NCBI RefSeq assembly: GCF_016808335.1
Contig: NC_053140.1
Location: 31,054,586 to 31,118,585, forward strand
Reading direction: 5' to 3'
Origin: Panicum virgatum
Lineage: Eukaryota; Streptophyta; Magnoliopsida; Poales; Poaceae
Length of the DNA stretch: 64,000 nucleotides
Under the pieces are notes generated by a model. The model was not told the DNA's origin, made no database searches, and was given only the letters and a program-made list of their open reading frames with translations. Positions 21,702 to 32,988 of this stretch are shown in pieces; within the stretch, counting starts at the first letter, position 1, and each line of letters begins with the position of its first letter. The position numbers and the translations under genes are program-made.

Positions 21702-24700
21702 CAGGTTTACAAAACTGGTGGGAACCGGTCGGGCCCGGTTCCGGTTTGGGCCGGTACCAAACCGGCCCAAATTCAAAATTCAAATTTGAATTCAAAAAAA
21801 TGAAAAATTCCCAAAAAATTCCTAATAATACGTCAAGGTGAGACAAATCTAATGGTGTCAAATTTTCTCAAAAATTCATTCATTTAGTATAGTTGGCGGA
21901 ATTTAGAAGTTAAATAAAAAAAGAAAAAAAGCGACGGCCCATTAAGGCCCACGACGCTCTGCATGCATAGATAGGGTTCTAGACAGCCTGGGGGGGGAGG
22001 GTTTCGCTCGACCCCCAGAACCCTATCCGTCCCCCACCCGCTCCCTGTCCGCCGCCCGCAGCCGGGAAGCCGCCCTCCGCGCCCGGCCGGTTAGTCTGGT
22101 AAGCCGGCCCGGGCTCGGATCTGGTCTTCGACCGGCGCGCAGGGGCGGTTAGCCGGCCGGTACGAGCGGCTAGCCGGCCGGTAAGCCGGTGTGACCGGGA
22201 GAGAAAGTAAGAAGTAAATTTTTTTTAATAGAATGATTGGTTAGGTGTATGATTTAGAATATTAGATGATTTGTTTTAGGATTTAGGTTAGAGTGAGGTG
22301 TATGGCTGATATGTTTTAGGTTTTAGGTAAGATTTAGGTGTAGGAATTAGGATTTAGGTAAGATTTAAGTGTAGAATTTAGGATTTTATTTATGTGATTG
22401 ATATGTTTTTGTTGTCCATGTATGGAGATAGACAATGGCAGGCAGAGATGTATGGGAACACGGTAAAAATCTTTATCCCGGATGGTGATGCAACTATTGT
22501 CGTATGCAGAAAGGAGGAGGTGGTGCGACTAGATTGAAACAACATTTGGCTGGGCGCGGGGCAGAGGTGGTCCATTGCAGTTTTGTGCCACCTGATGTGC
22601 GGGACTTCTTTCAGCGTGAGATTGATAGGGCAAAGAAGGCAACTGCTGACCTGGCCCGAGAGAGGTTGAGACGCGAGAAGGCTGCAGCGGAGGGAAACTA
22701 TCCCGGTGATGAAGAAGATGAGGAGGCTCAGGTGCAGCGTGCCATGGATCTATCGAGAGCGGAAGCAGAGTTCCGACGGGGGTGGAACAGAGAGGAGGTG
22801 CATATAAGCGTGGAGGGGGTAGTGGTTCGACGAGGGGGAATGTTATGCAGAGGATGTTTCGAAGTGCCACTTCGCAGAGGGAGAGTCCTGTGGTGGAGGA
22901 CTATAACTTGGCAGCTGGTGGGAGAAGAGGAATGACGCAACCAAGGATTGATACAGGCTCCTGGACGCAGAAGGGTAAGAATGCAAAGGAAGCTATTAGT
23001 AAAGCTTGGTCAAAGTTTTTTCATATTGCAGGAGTACCTGGAAGACAGGCTGACAGTCCATACTTTGTCAACGCGGTCAGGGAGACACAGAAGTGGGGTA
23101 AGTTTCCTTTCATTGGAATGACACCTATGAGCTTACATTCTTGTATCTCATGATTTTCATATGGTTGCAGGTGAAGATATCGCATCACCCACTGGATGGG
23201 ATATTGATGGCAAGTACCTTGATTAGAACGAGCAAGACTTGAAGACGAGGTACGTAAAGTTTCAGAAAGACTGGCCTTTAATTGGCGTCACGTTGATGTG
23301 TGATTCATGGACTGGCCTGACGAGGATGAGTGTCATCAACTTTTTGATATATTGCAATAGGGTCATGTGGTTCCATAAGTCTATTGATGCGAGTGGAAGA
23401 ACTCAAGATGCTGCATATTTGTTCAAGGTAGTCCCTAAACATGTTCCATTCACATTGACTGTGTTTTGATATGTTACTAAACAATATGTCTTTGTTTGCA
23501 GGGGAGATTCGAAAGGTGGTGGAAAAGATTGGACCGGAGAATGTCGTGCACGTAGTCACCGACAACGGCTCGAACTACAAGAAAGCATGCAAGGAACTAC
23601 TAAGTGAGGTGTATGAACACATAGCTTGGACACCTTGTCTAGCACACACCGTCAATTTGATGTTGAAGGATATAGCTCGAAGGCCTGAACATGGTGTTAT
23701 GATCAAGCAATGCAAGCGAATTTCAAATTGGTTACACAATCATAGTCAGTTGAATACAATGATGAGGGACGCATCGGTGGTGAGTTGGTCAAGTGGAATG
23801 CCACTCGATTTGGAACCAACTACATGTTCCTAGAGAGCATCTATCGGAAACGTGATCGTTTCATGCAGTGGATGGCATCTACTGAGTTCCAACACAGCAA
23901 ATGGGCGAATACCGAAGATGGTAGATTTACTCATGCAAGTTTTGCAAGTATGGAGTGGTGGGATGCATTGAAATATATCATCGACACGGTTCAACCAATA
24001 TACAAGTTCCTCCGCTTCGCTGATCAGGACAAGAAGTCGAACATTTGCGAAGTCGTGATGGCCTACCAGACTATGAAACAGGAGCTGCGGTCTTTCTTTG
24101 GAACAAATATTTCCACACTGAAGGAGTATATTCAGGTGGTGGACGAGAGGTTAGGTGACGTGTTCATAGGCACGTATGTGGGTCCAGGTAAGCACACACG
24201 AGTCATCTATTTTTAAGCTCTATTGACCTGATGCTTATTTGAAGTGATTTATATTTTGCAGCTGCTGTCCTAAATCCGAGGTATGCATATACGATGAATC
24301 CAACTCAACAAATGTTTCGTGGACTCAAGGATACATTTAAGCGCATGACGGATCTCCAGAGCGCCGTGCAGGCATTGCAGGAGTTTGACGTGTTTCGGCA
24401 GAAGGTTGGCGAGTATGGCAGTGAAATGGCAATGCGGATGGCGATGGACCCAAAGACATCCCCATGTAAGAGTTACTCTATACGACATTGTTGTTTTCTC
24501 TATTCAAATATATTGCTTACATATTCGGTTGCACATGCAGCGTCGTGGTGGATGATGTTCGGATCAAGCACTCCAAAGCTGCAGTACCATGCCATGAGGC
24601 TTGTTTCACAATGTTGTTCGTCCAGTGGATGCGAGCGGAACTGGAGTACTTTTGCCTTGCTGCATACAAAGGTTCGCAATCGGTTGTCGCACAAAAAACC

Positions 24701-26111
24701 TAACAAGCTTGTCTATGTCAACTACAACCTTCGTCTCCGACTTGAGGAGGTCTCCGGTCCACCGATGCGTGAAGAAGGTGATTTCATTGACCAGCTGACC
24801 CATCTTTCTTTCTATGATGAGAATAATCCGGTGCGGGAATGGATAGAATATGGTAGATCTAACCGGGCTCCAGTTCTGGACGAGGATGATGATGACAGCG
24901 ACATCCCTCTCCTGTCCCATATTGTCAGAGATCAAATAAACGTGTCAGATCTATGTGAGGCTACGGGGGATGATTCCATCATCGATTGGGCACGTAAAAA
25001 TGTGGGTGACACTCACCTAGGGAAGAGGAAGTTGCAGAAGGGACCTACGAAGGGTCACCCGAAGCGTCGAAAAGGCAAAGGAACAGCAAAATCAGTGAGC
25101 AGCGACACCGAGACTGATGATGGCAAAGGTGAGCGTAATCCTCCGTATTAGGAGTCCAAGGATAGCAGCTCGGCCGATGATGATGATGATGATAGTGACG
25201 GTGCTGATGCTGGTGGTGGTGCTGGTGGTGGTGCTGGTGGTAGTGGTGGTGCTCGTGGTGTTCGTTTCACAGGTATACATGGCACATATAAATGCATACA
25301 TATTTCTGACTATGAGTATTGACTACTAATTATGATATATGGTTAATTGCAGGGGAGACTCAGTTCACACATGCTACTCAGGACACCGACCATGGAGCAC
25401 CGCAATCGCAGAGGAGAACAGGTGGACCGACGGACAACGACACTCCACAGTACTCTTCTTCCTCCTACAGTGATTCCAGACACTCTTTTCACTACCCCAT
25501 TCCTGACATCAGCATGCAGCCACCGACGAGATGGGTGTACGAATGGGAAGACCCCCATTTTTACACTAAGTTAGTTCAGGAATGGCAGACAATATCGGCG
25601 TAGACGGACCAAACTTGGCAACACTACAAGGCTGAGCTGCTTAGAGTGCAAGGTATCGCTTTGATGTGCACCGCCGAATACCAAACCGCGTCCTAAATGG
25701 GGGGTCTTCTCATTCCTACGTTGAACTTTTATTTGATGTGTATAAGTGTATGACTCCGTATTTGTATGCACGCTTATTACTATTGTATTTGTATGCATGA
25801 TTATAAATTATTGCTTTGGTGTGATCATTTATATTAATATTTACATAGCTCATGCCGAAATTTCCTTTTATTTTACACCGGGAATCTATTTTTTAATCGT
25901 CGAAAAATTTCTTTAAATCACCGGTATAGCGGCCAAACTGGCCGGTAAATCGGTCTAACCGGCCGGTATACCGGTACGAACTGGTTGAGCTGAGATTTTT
26001 GAATTCAAATTTGACTTCGACCGGTACCGACCGGTTTCCGGCCAAACCGGACCGGTATACCGGTACCGGACCCCGGCGGTTTGGCCGGTCCGGTCGGTAA
26101 ATTAAACCCTG
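21702..26111 (+). mobile_element. hAT transposon, 4.4 kb, with perfect 8-bp TSD
   Basis: The left end CAGGTTTACAAAAC and the right end (read inward) CAGGGTTTAATTTACC lead into subterminal regions rich in CCGGT/ACCGG words. The flanks are CTCATGAT at 21694-21701 and again at 26112-26119, a perfect 8-bp duplication. Inside is one decayed transposase gene in the same orientation. The insertion lies about 500 bp beyond the methyltransferase stop. Confidence 0.92.
22435..25603 (+). pseudogene. hAT transposase, decayed
   Basis: Frames in order: start at 22435 with a BED-type zinc finger (CNYC, then RLKQHLAG); an acidic Arg/Glu-rich linker; WSKFFHIAGVPGRQADSPYF; the DUF659-like block CDSWTGLTRMSVINFLIY; VVTDNGSNYKKAC and WTPCLAHTVNLMLKDI of the RNase H-like core; WNATRFGTNY; and the hATC domain CSSSGCERNWSTFALLHTKVRNRL. 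An acidic tail with repeated GGT codons and a short last exon (GETQF to 25603) follow. Damage: TGA at 22486-22488 inside the zinc finger, a frame change in the G-run near 22779, TAG at 23224-23226, a frame change near 23780, and TAG near 25149. Introns are marked by gtgagt/gtaag and cag. The element cannot move by itself. Confidence 0.88.
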
Positions 26112-26119
26112 CTCATGAT

Positions 26120-27385
26120 ACTTGAAAAAGGGTGCTTTGTTAGCCCTTTCAAAGTAAAACAGTGTGAACTTTAACTAGGAACGGATAAGTGTGAGCACAC
26201 CCTTCGAAGTTCCAAGTATTTCTGAAGAAAATTTTGGACTTTCTTTGGCCTGAGGGCTATTGTTTTTTGATGAACACAAGCCTGAGTATTTGCGGTCGAG
26301 AGATTTGATCAGGGGGGCTGATATGAGGACTAGAGGGAATGGTAGAATGGGAAGCTTCAACGCTAGCTGTATGAAATCACCTGAATTTGAGGACTGAGGG
26401 TATTGAGAAAGCTCTTGCAGCTGACAAGAAGAAAAGGCAGGAACGCAGTGCTCTGAAATCTTGATCTGCTTTCCGCTAACCTGCAATATACTATTATGTT
26501 CTATAAAGGTTGAATCGCATATCTGTATAAATTTGTGTGTCTCTGCCTGAATTTTTGCTGCGTTTCTTATTCTCACATATTCCAATAGAGCCGCCATTTG
26601 GAACCCACTGTTGCTGCTGCGTTTCTTTTTCAGTGCTAGTGGCCTAAGCTTGAGCATTGATCATCCAATGTGTCTTCCAGGTGGGCTTGAAGAGGTCTGT
26701 AAGTAGTGTAACAGATAATGTTCCCCCCGAAGAAATACGAATTTGAACCAATAAAACGATGCGACTGACATGATTTGCCTAGCCACAGGTGACCTCCCAT
26801 CCCGGCCGGAAGAGTCTAGAAAGTCCTAGAAAAGACCTTGTCGTCTAGATCAAACTAAGCAGATTAGAATAACTCCTAACTCGAGAAGAACAGATAGAGT
26901 TTCTGTAAACGAGATATCTGCAGGGGCGGTGAACATATTCTCGATCTGAACATCTGAACATTCGCTTTCCAAGCCATATATATAAGTATGGTGTGCGTAT
27001 AAGTATTGCTCTTTGTTAATTGTGTGTACGTTGTTCTCTCTCCTACTCATGGTTCTTCCATTTGTTGGAAACGCCAGACGATCGCATAGTTTGCTCCGTC
27101 ATGGCCCCAAACTGCTTTCAGTTGTTGGATTATTTCCACGTCAGCTAGTCGAAATCCCACTAAGCGTTGGTATTCACGTCTACTTGTTTTGACGCCTTCT
27201 ACTGCTCACACTCACCATAGAGTTTAGATAAGCTTTTCCAGCCTCTTAACGATAATTGTCGTCTCTCTTGTTTACTAAGTAGTACCTTTTTTTTTATGAA
27301 TCGTTGTTTACTGATGAAAGGAACTGCTACTGCGGCTAACAACGACAACAAAACATTTTTGTAATCGAAGTGCGATCGAGTATAT
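26120..27385. other. Intergenic between the hAT element and the membrane-protein gene
   Basis: A 160-codon frame on the minus strand (26175-26657) has no recognisable motif and no supporting signals. Nothing else is seen. Confidence 0.4.
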
Positions 27386-27943
27386 ATGAACACCGATGCC
27401 CGGGCCTCTGCTTGTGAAGGTACAGCCACAATAAGAAGCTCTGCCGTCGTCGCTAGCTGCACGATGGAAGGCATGGAGGATGTCGACTTGGAGGAGCAGC
27501 CGCTGCCACATTCGCCGCCGCCGGCGCAGCCACGCAAGCCGCCTAGGAAGCCCGCCGGCCGCGTGCTCGCCACGCCCGCGCGCGCGCTCTCGCTGGTGAT
27601 AATCGTGGTCGGCCTCCTCTTCTCCGTGCACCTGCTCGTCCACGACCTGAGGACGCTCGTCCTCCTGGCGGCCGAGTGGCTCTGCATCTTCTTCGTCATG
27701 TCGTGCGTGGCGACCTGCGAGAGAGGGGCGCCGAATCCGGGCCCGGACCCGGACGTCGCCTCCGGGGGCTCGCGCGGCCTGGGCGCCGTCGCGGAGGTGG
27801 CGCTGTGGTCCTTCGCTATGGCGCTCACGGTGACCATGACGTTCTGGGTCGCGGCCGGCCTGCCTCTGCCGGCCGTGGCGGTTCTCTACCTCCTGTCGCT
27901 GCTAGCTGTGTCCGCATGTTTTGCAGTTCTTCTTGATGCTTGA
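27386..27943 (+). CDS. Small four-helix membrane protein of unknown function
   Basis: A single GC-rich exon typical of grass genes, 185 residues from the first Met, or 159 residues if translation starts at the second strong Met (27464, MEGMEDVDLEEQ). I do not recognise the family. A Pro-rich cytosolic-looking N-terminus is followed by four hydrophobic segments, at about residues 68-87, 90-110, 138-158 and 160-182. A Pro/Gly loop separates helix 2 from helix 3. The second start is attractive because the upstream codons look non-coding. It stands alone between a transposon and a solo LTR. No signal peptide or catalytic motif is seen, and expression is not shown by the sequence. Confidence 0.6.
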   Translation: MNTDARASACEGTATIRSSAVVASCTMEGMEDVDLEEQPLPHSPPPAQPRKPPRKPAGRVLATPARALSLVIIVVGLLFSVHLLVHDLRTLVLLAAEWLCIFFVMSCVATCERGAPNPGPDPDVASGGSRGLGAVAEVALWSFAMALTVTMTFWVAAGLPLPAVAVLYLLSLLAVSACFAVLLDA

Positions 27944-28393
27944 TTAGAATTTAGAAAGAAAACCGACATATGGTGCTTAGTAAGCTATTCCTCGTGCCAT
28001 CGATCGTGATGTACATTTTTAACTAATATATAACGGTGTTTTGGGAGATTTCTCATATTTATTAATACCAAGGAAAACAAAATCAGTATAAAAGGAGGAC
28101 AACTTTGACACAAAAAAACCTTTAAAAAATTGCATTAAAGATCTTCTTGGTCATCTTCTTCCTTCAAATGTTCGCAACCTACTACCGGAACTTTAAAATG
28201 CAATGACCAAGCATTAAAGGAAACTTACACACTCGCCATATAAGGGCGAAGACAATGTTTATGGTCCAACCAGTCCTTAAGGTGGGCCCTCATGCCACTA
28301 GACCGCGTGCTAATGTCATTGCTACAATATCCAAGGCCATAGTGAAGGGCCCATCCACAAATAAAAAATTCCACCAAGTTATGAGATAGAGGA
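27944..28393. other. Downstream region of the membrane-protein gene
   Basis: AT-rich, with no gene or repeat boundary recognised before the solo LTR. Confidence 0.35.
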
Positions 28394-28398
28394 GATAG

Positions 28399-31300
28399 TG
28401 TGACACCCTAGGTGTCTGCACAGTAGTTGTGTATCTATTTTATGCATCATGTGCTTGAATTGCTTGAAAAAAGAATCTTTTTGTAAATATAAAGGTTATA
28501 TGTGTAATTATGATTTTATGCAAGGTCCTCTCTATAGTTTTATTTGAATAGGTTGTGTGATTATAGCTTTTGTGGAGGGTTTATTTACAAAATTCAGTGC
28601 ATTTATTACATGGCAGCAAATTTTGCTTTTAAGTCTAAGTTTAAAGTGAATTTGCATTGAAAAAGGCAAAACTCCCTGGAATTCAAAATCCCTCCTATGT
28701 TTTCAAAAATAGCTCTTGAATCTTTGATCAAATAAATTTTTGCACAACATCAAAGTTGTAGATCTCGAAAAGTTGAACAACTTTCATGTTGGGCACTTTT
28801 TCATTTGAGTTTTAGTTTAAAAAATTATTGCTTGTTTACATTCAGGTCCCTGGAATTTTTGGAAATTGCAAATCGACCCTTTTTCCCTTCCTCCTGCCTG
28901 CTTGCTGCTCTGCTTCTCACCGCCGACCGACAGCGCCGCCCGCCCGCCGCGCTGGGCCGCCCCAGGCCACCTCCTGCTTGCCAAGCACTCCACGCATCGC
29001 GCCTGAGCATTCCTCGCCGCTCTTGCCCTCGCGCTGTTGCCTCTCCGCTCTGCCACGCGCCCCAGGCCGCCCGTCGGTCGCCACCTCGCCGCCGCCGTGG
29101 CTGGCCCGCTGTAGAACCCCGGAGCTCTATCTCGCGCGCGTTCCAGAACCAGTGGCACCCCCTATTCTATTCCGCGCATTCCTTCGCCAGCTCCTCGCTC
29201 AGAAACTCCAAAACGCCACCGCCATCCACTTGAACGCCGACGAGCTGACCTCACCATCGAACCGCGCCTCCACAACCGCTCCGCCCGTGCTGACCCCGCC
29301 ATTAGCACCGCTCGAGCCTCGCACAGCTTACTGGCCTCTTCTCGTCGCCTATCGTCCACCAAAACCCCTCGCCGTCGAGCTCCGCCGCCGCGCAGAGCTC
29401 CGCCGCCACCTGCTCACCGTGGAGCTCATAGCTCCGGCCCTCCTCCGCCCAAATTAACCCTCCCACGAGCATCCCACACTCCCACCGGTGCTCACCAACT
29501 CGACCATCGCCGCCCAGTGCCACCGGAGTACCCCCGCCGACGAGCGCCTCCGCCGCCGTCTCACTGTCCACCACCGACCGCCCTCCTCCGGCCCTCTCCC
29601 GACGCGCCAAGTACACCAGGAGGTCCGCCTTGGCCTGCTCTCCATTTCCCCCAACCTCACCCTCGCTGCCGGCGACTCCTCTCGCCGGTAAAGGCCGGCC
29701 ATCATTCCTCTGTCCTTCCCCGGCCGGCCAAGGACCTCGAGTTTGAAATTCAAGAAACCCCAGGGGGTTATTTGAATAGCCCTAGACTCATTTGAATAGT
29801 AGCAGCAAGGGCCCTTTTGTAATTTTTGCTGTAAACTTTGAAATTCCATAGAAATTCGTAGGAAATTCAGAAAAATATAAACTTTGATGTTTTGGAATCC
29901 TTGAGAGTAGCTCTATGCAGTAGAATCATAATATGCTGGGTGTTAGTTGAAACTTTTTGCTGGAAAATTAGATTTATGTTACTAGGTGCATAAATACTAG
30001 TTGTTTTATCTTTTTCTTAATTATTGCTTGAAGCCTTGTTATGCTCTGAAATTTTTATGGTGGTTTGTTCATGTGACACTAGTGTTTCTATAAACATTCC
30101 GTGGTCAGTTCTCATGTGTATCTATATTTGTGATTTAATCCTTGTTTAGTAGACTTTAATTATGATAAATAGTTTATGTTGATGATAAATCATGAAAATA
30201 TTTCTGAGTGTTCTTTTTGAATAGATAAAAATGAATCTTGTTAAGTTTATGTCTGTTTTGTTTATTTTATCAGAATTAATTCTTTGCAGATAAAATCATG
30301 AAAAATTCAAAGTAGCTAATTCATCCATGTGTCTACCTACTGTTAAATTTTGATCTTCTTTTTTGCTATAGTTTAACCTGTATAATTCAATCTTTTTCTA
30401 GGTATTGTCTGAATGAATGAATTGTTCTGATTAAATTGCTACATGTTTTGGAATGAAATTTTCAGAATAGCTTACTCTGCTCATATTCTGTTTAGTGTAA
30501 TTTTTGCTAAATTTATTACTGTTTGTGCTCTGAGTTGTTGACTTATTAACAAACCATGATTTAATTGCTATAGGAAGCTACTACCACTTGTTTAGGAAGT
30601 TAGTATAGCTTTCTTGTGCTGTTGATCATGATGCCTTGTGTAGTTAGAAATGTTGAGTTACTACTCTATAAACAATTGCCCATGTGTGTATTAATTTTGT
30701 TTGCTTAGCTTCACCACATCGTGAGTGTGTTTATAATACTGTTCTTGCATTACATATAGATACGACTGCTTTATCAGACGGGACGTACGAGTTGATCCCG
30801 GATTCCGAAGGAGGTGATCTCGAAGCTCAAGTGAACACTGCCGTACTAACTGAAGCCCCGGACCAAAGTTCGGAAGAGCCCATGGCTGAAATAGTTAGTG
30901 ACTACCGAGAAGGCAAGTCCCGGACATAACCTATATTTCAAATTATTATCATCTATTGTTATTACTTACTTGTGCATTTACAGTTCTTAGGATTTGAATT
31001 GAAACCCTAGATGCATGATCCTAGGAATCTATGTACTGAACACTAGACCTGAGTTCGATTAATTGCTAAGCTTATAGGACCGGTAAAAGTCGAGTGATTG
31101 CCTGTCACTTGCGAGCTTTATAGGAACTGCTTGTTTACTTTCTGTTATCAATATAAGGACGACAGACGGGGTTGTGTTCGATATCATGACCTTGTATGAG
31201 ACCCCGTCTGTATTGATGAACTTGCTAAGGTCGCGGTGTGTGGTAGTGCTGGTTAAGTTTTTGAACGTACTAGCCACATGCCGTAAATATGGTACGCGGT

Positions 31301-32357
31301 AAGCCTAGTAGCCGATTGGACCGGGGAGTGGATATACCTATCACTCTCTCTTTAGAGATAGGCTTTTAAATGTTATTGTTGATCAACACTGCGACTTCGA
31401 GGGACAAGGTTGGACCTTGGAGCCCTATAGTCGGGGAGAGTGACCCTATCCACAAGCCGGAAAGAAAGGTCAACGGTTGTTTGGGAACGACCCGACGGTG
31501 TTCCAAACGTGTGTGTTAGGTCTACCTGGCCAGATTAACAAATTCGATTCGAATCGTCTGCTTCCCATAGTTTGGGATTGCTTGATCTCTTTGCCACACA
31601 TAGTAATAAGAGCAACAATATTATGATCAATCTTGATGTTTGCTTACAGATCTACCATGGTTGAATAGTAGTTGCTTATATAGAATGGTTAATCAACTAG
31701 AATCTTGAAAGCTAAAATTTGAAAGTAAGGACATACTCTTTATTGCTTTTCAGCAAAAGGAAAATCAGAGCCTCACATAACCCTGCATAGTCTAGTTAGG
31801 TGGGCTATGTATACCCGTTGACGGTTAAGTCTTGCTGAGTATTAGAATACTCAGCCTTGCTGTTGAAACCTTTTCAGGTATGAGTTTTGAGGAGCAGATC
31901 GCTAGCTTGACCTATCCCTGCTCTTTGCCTCCTGGCTAGTCCGTAGAGTGGGATACGTCTTCGGCCAGTAATGACCATGACGAGTGATACCATGCTTGGG
32001 CTAGCCTGGTATACTTTTGCGACGTGTTGTAGCCGTCGTGTTTTATCTTCCGCTGTTTTTAACTCTGAAGTTTTACACTTAAGGCTGGTATAACTGTTTT
32101 ACTAAAGTTGTTTTTGTAATAATGGTTTGAACTGGTTTGTAATCTCTACTTTGCCTGTGTTGTAAAATTGTGGTTGTAATATCTCTGGACTCGCCTTTGT
32201 GCGGGGTATGCTTGTTCGATCCGAGAACCGGTGGTTGTATCGGGACGTTACCCGATAGACCAAGAATTGTTCCGTTTGAAGTGCGTTGGAGCCGGTGTTG
32301 CCTTTATGGTGATGGCCTGCGCGCTTGAGCCAGGATAATTCAGGTGGTTCTGCCACA
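28399..32357 (+). repeat. Solo LTR (family B), 3959 bp, TSD GATAG
   Basis: It starts TGTGACACCC and ends CTGCCACA. It is flanked by GATAG at 28394-28398 and 32358-32362, a perfect 5-bp duplication, with no internal region, so it arose by LTR-LTR recombination. It resembles the family A LTRs in layout: a TTGTAGATCT-containing start, a GC-rich block (28910-29720), an AT-rich middle and a conserved acidic segment at 30760-30929. The long frames in the GC-rich block are spurious. Confidence 0.93.
30760..30929 (+). other. Conserved acidic open segment inside solo LTR (family B)
   Basis: After a CATTACATATAG acceptor-like end, an open frame begins DTTALSDGTYELIPDSEGGD, stays acidic, and ends EGKSRT then TAA. 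It includes GAGAAG-GCAAGTCC, a good match to the AG-GCAAGT consensus of GC-type donors. The DNA around the end (GGCAAGTCCCGGACATAACC) parallels the family A copies. Confidence 0.5.
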
Positions 32358-32988
32358 GATAGCAGGTGAGATGAGAGAGAGTTTAGTATTTTTAGTTCCT
32401 CATGGGTGGTCTTTATGACTATGGTTACCTGTAAAGAGATTCCTTTTTATTGTCGCCTTCCACAATTATTGTTGAGCCAGTCTTTATAGGACTATAAATA
32501 CCACTTTCGAAACCTCTCCCTTCTCTATAGTAGAGAGAGGCGAAAAGGGGGCGAACCCAGCTGCGGTGGCCGGTGCCGCGGAGATGGCGGTCTCCCTTGC
32601 CTCCGATGGTTGTTTCAGCGTCGCAAGGTGCGGGAGACCGTCGGCCTTCGTCCGGCGTGGTAGTCTAGGTCCTAGGTCTTCTAGGTTTAGGTCTCTGGGC
32701 GGTTGTGGCGAGGCGGTGGCACCACTGTTGCCGTGGAATAAGACCCTCTGGCCTCGTTCCCGCCTTGGCGGCGTGTGCTCCGGCGTCGGCAAGGGACCTG
32801 TGAGGGTGGTGTTCTCCAGATCTGCGGCCTCGTTGGGGATTCTAGGGCTGAGATCCCCTTGTATAGGAGTCTGGCGGCGCTGGCTCTCTCATTCGCATCG
32901 GCAACTGACGCAGGCGGTGGAGCTGGCGGCGAGTTTCACGGTCAAGGGCGGAGCAGCTGTGGGTTTTGTCGAAGCCAGACGGTTGGAT

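Noticed and set aside
26175..26657. 160-codon frame on the minus strand
   Set aside because: AT-rich, no motif, no splice or promoter support; chance is likely.
28805..29849. Proline/alanine-rich frames up to 209 codons
   Set aside because: Inside the solo LTR, overlapping on both strands, no family.
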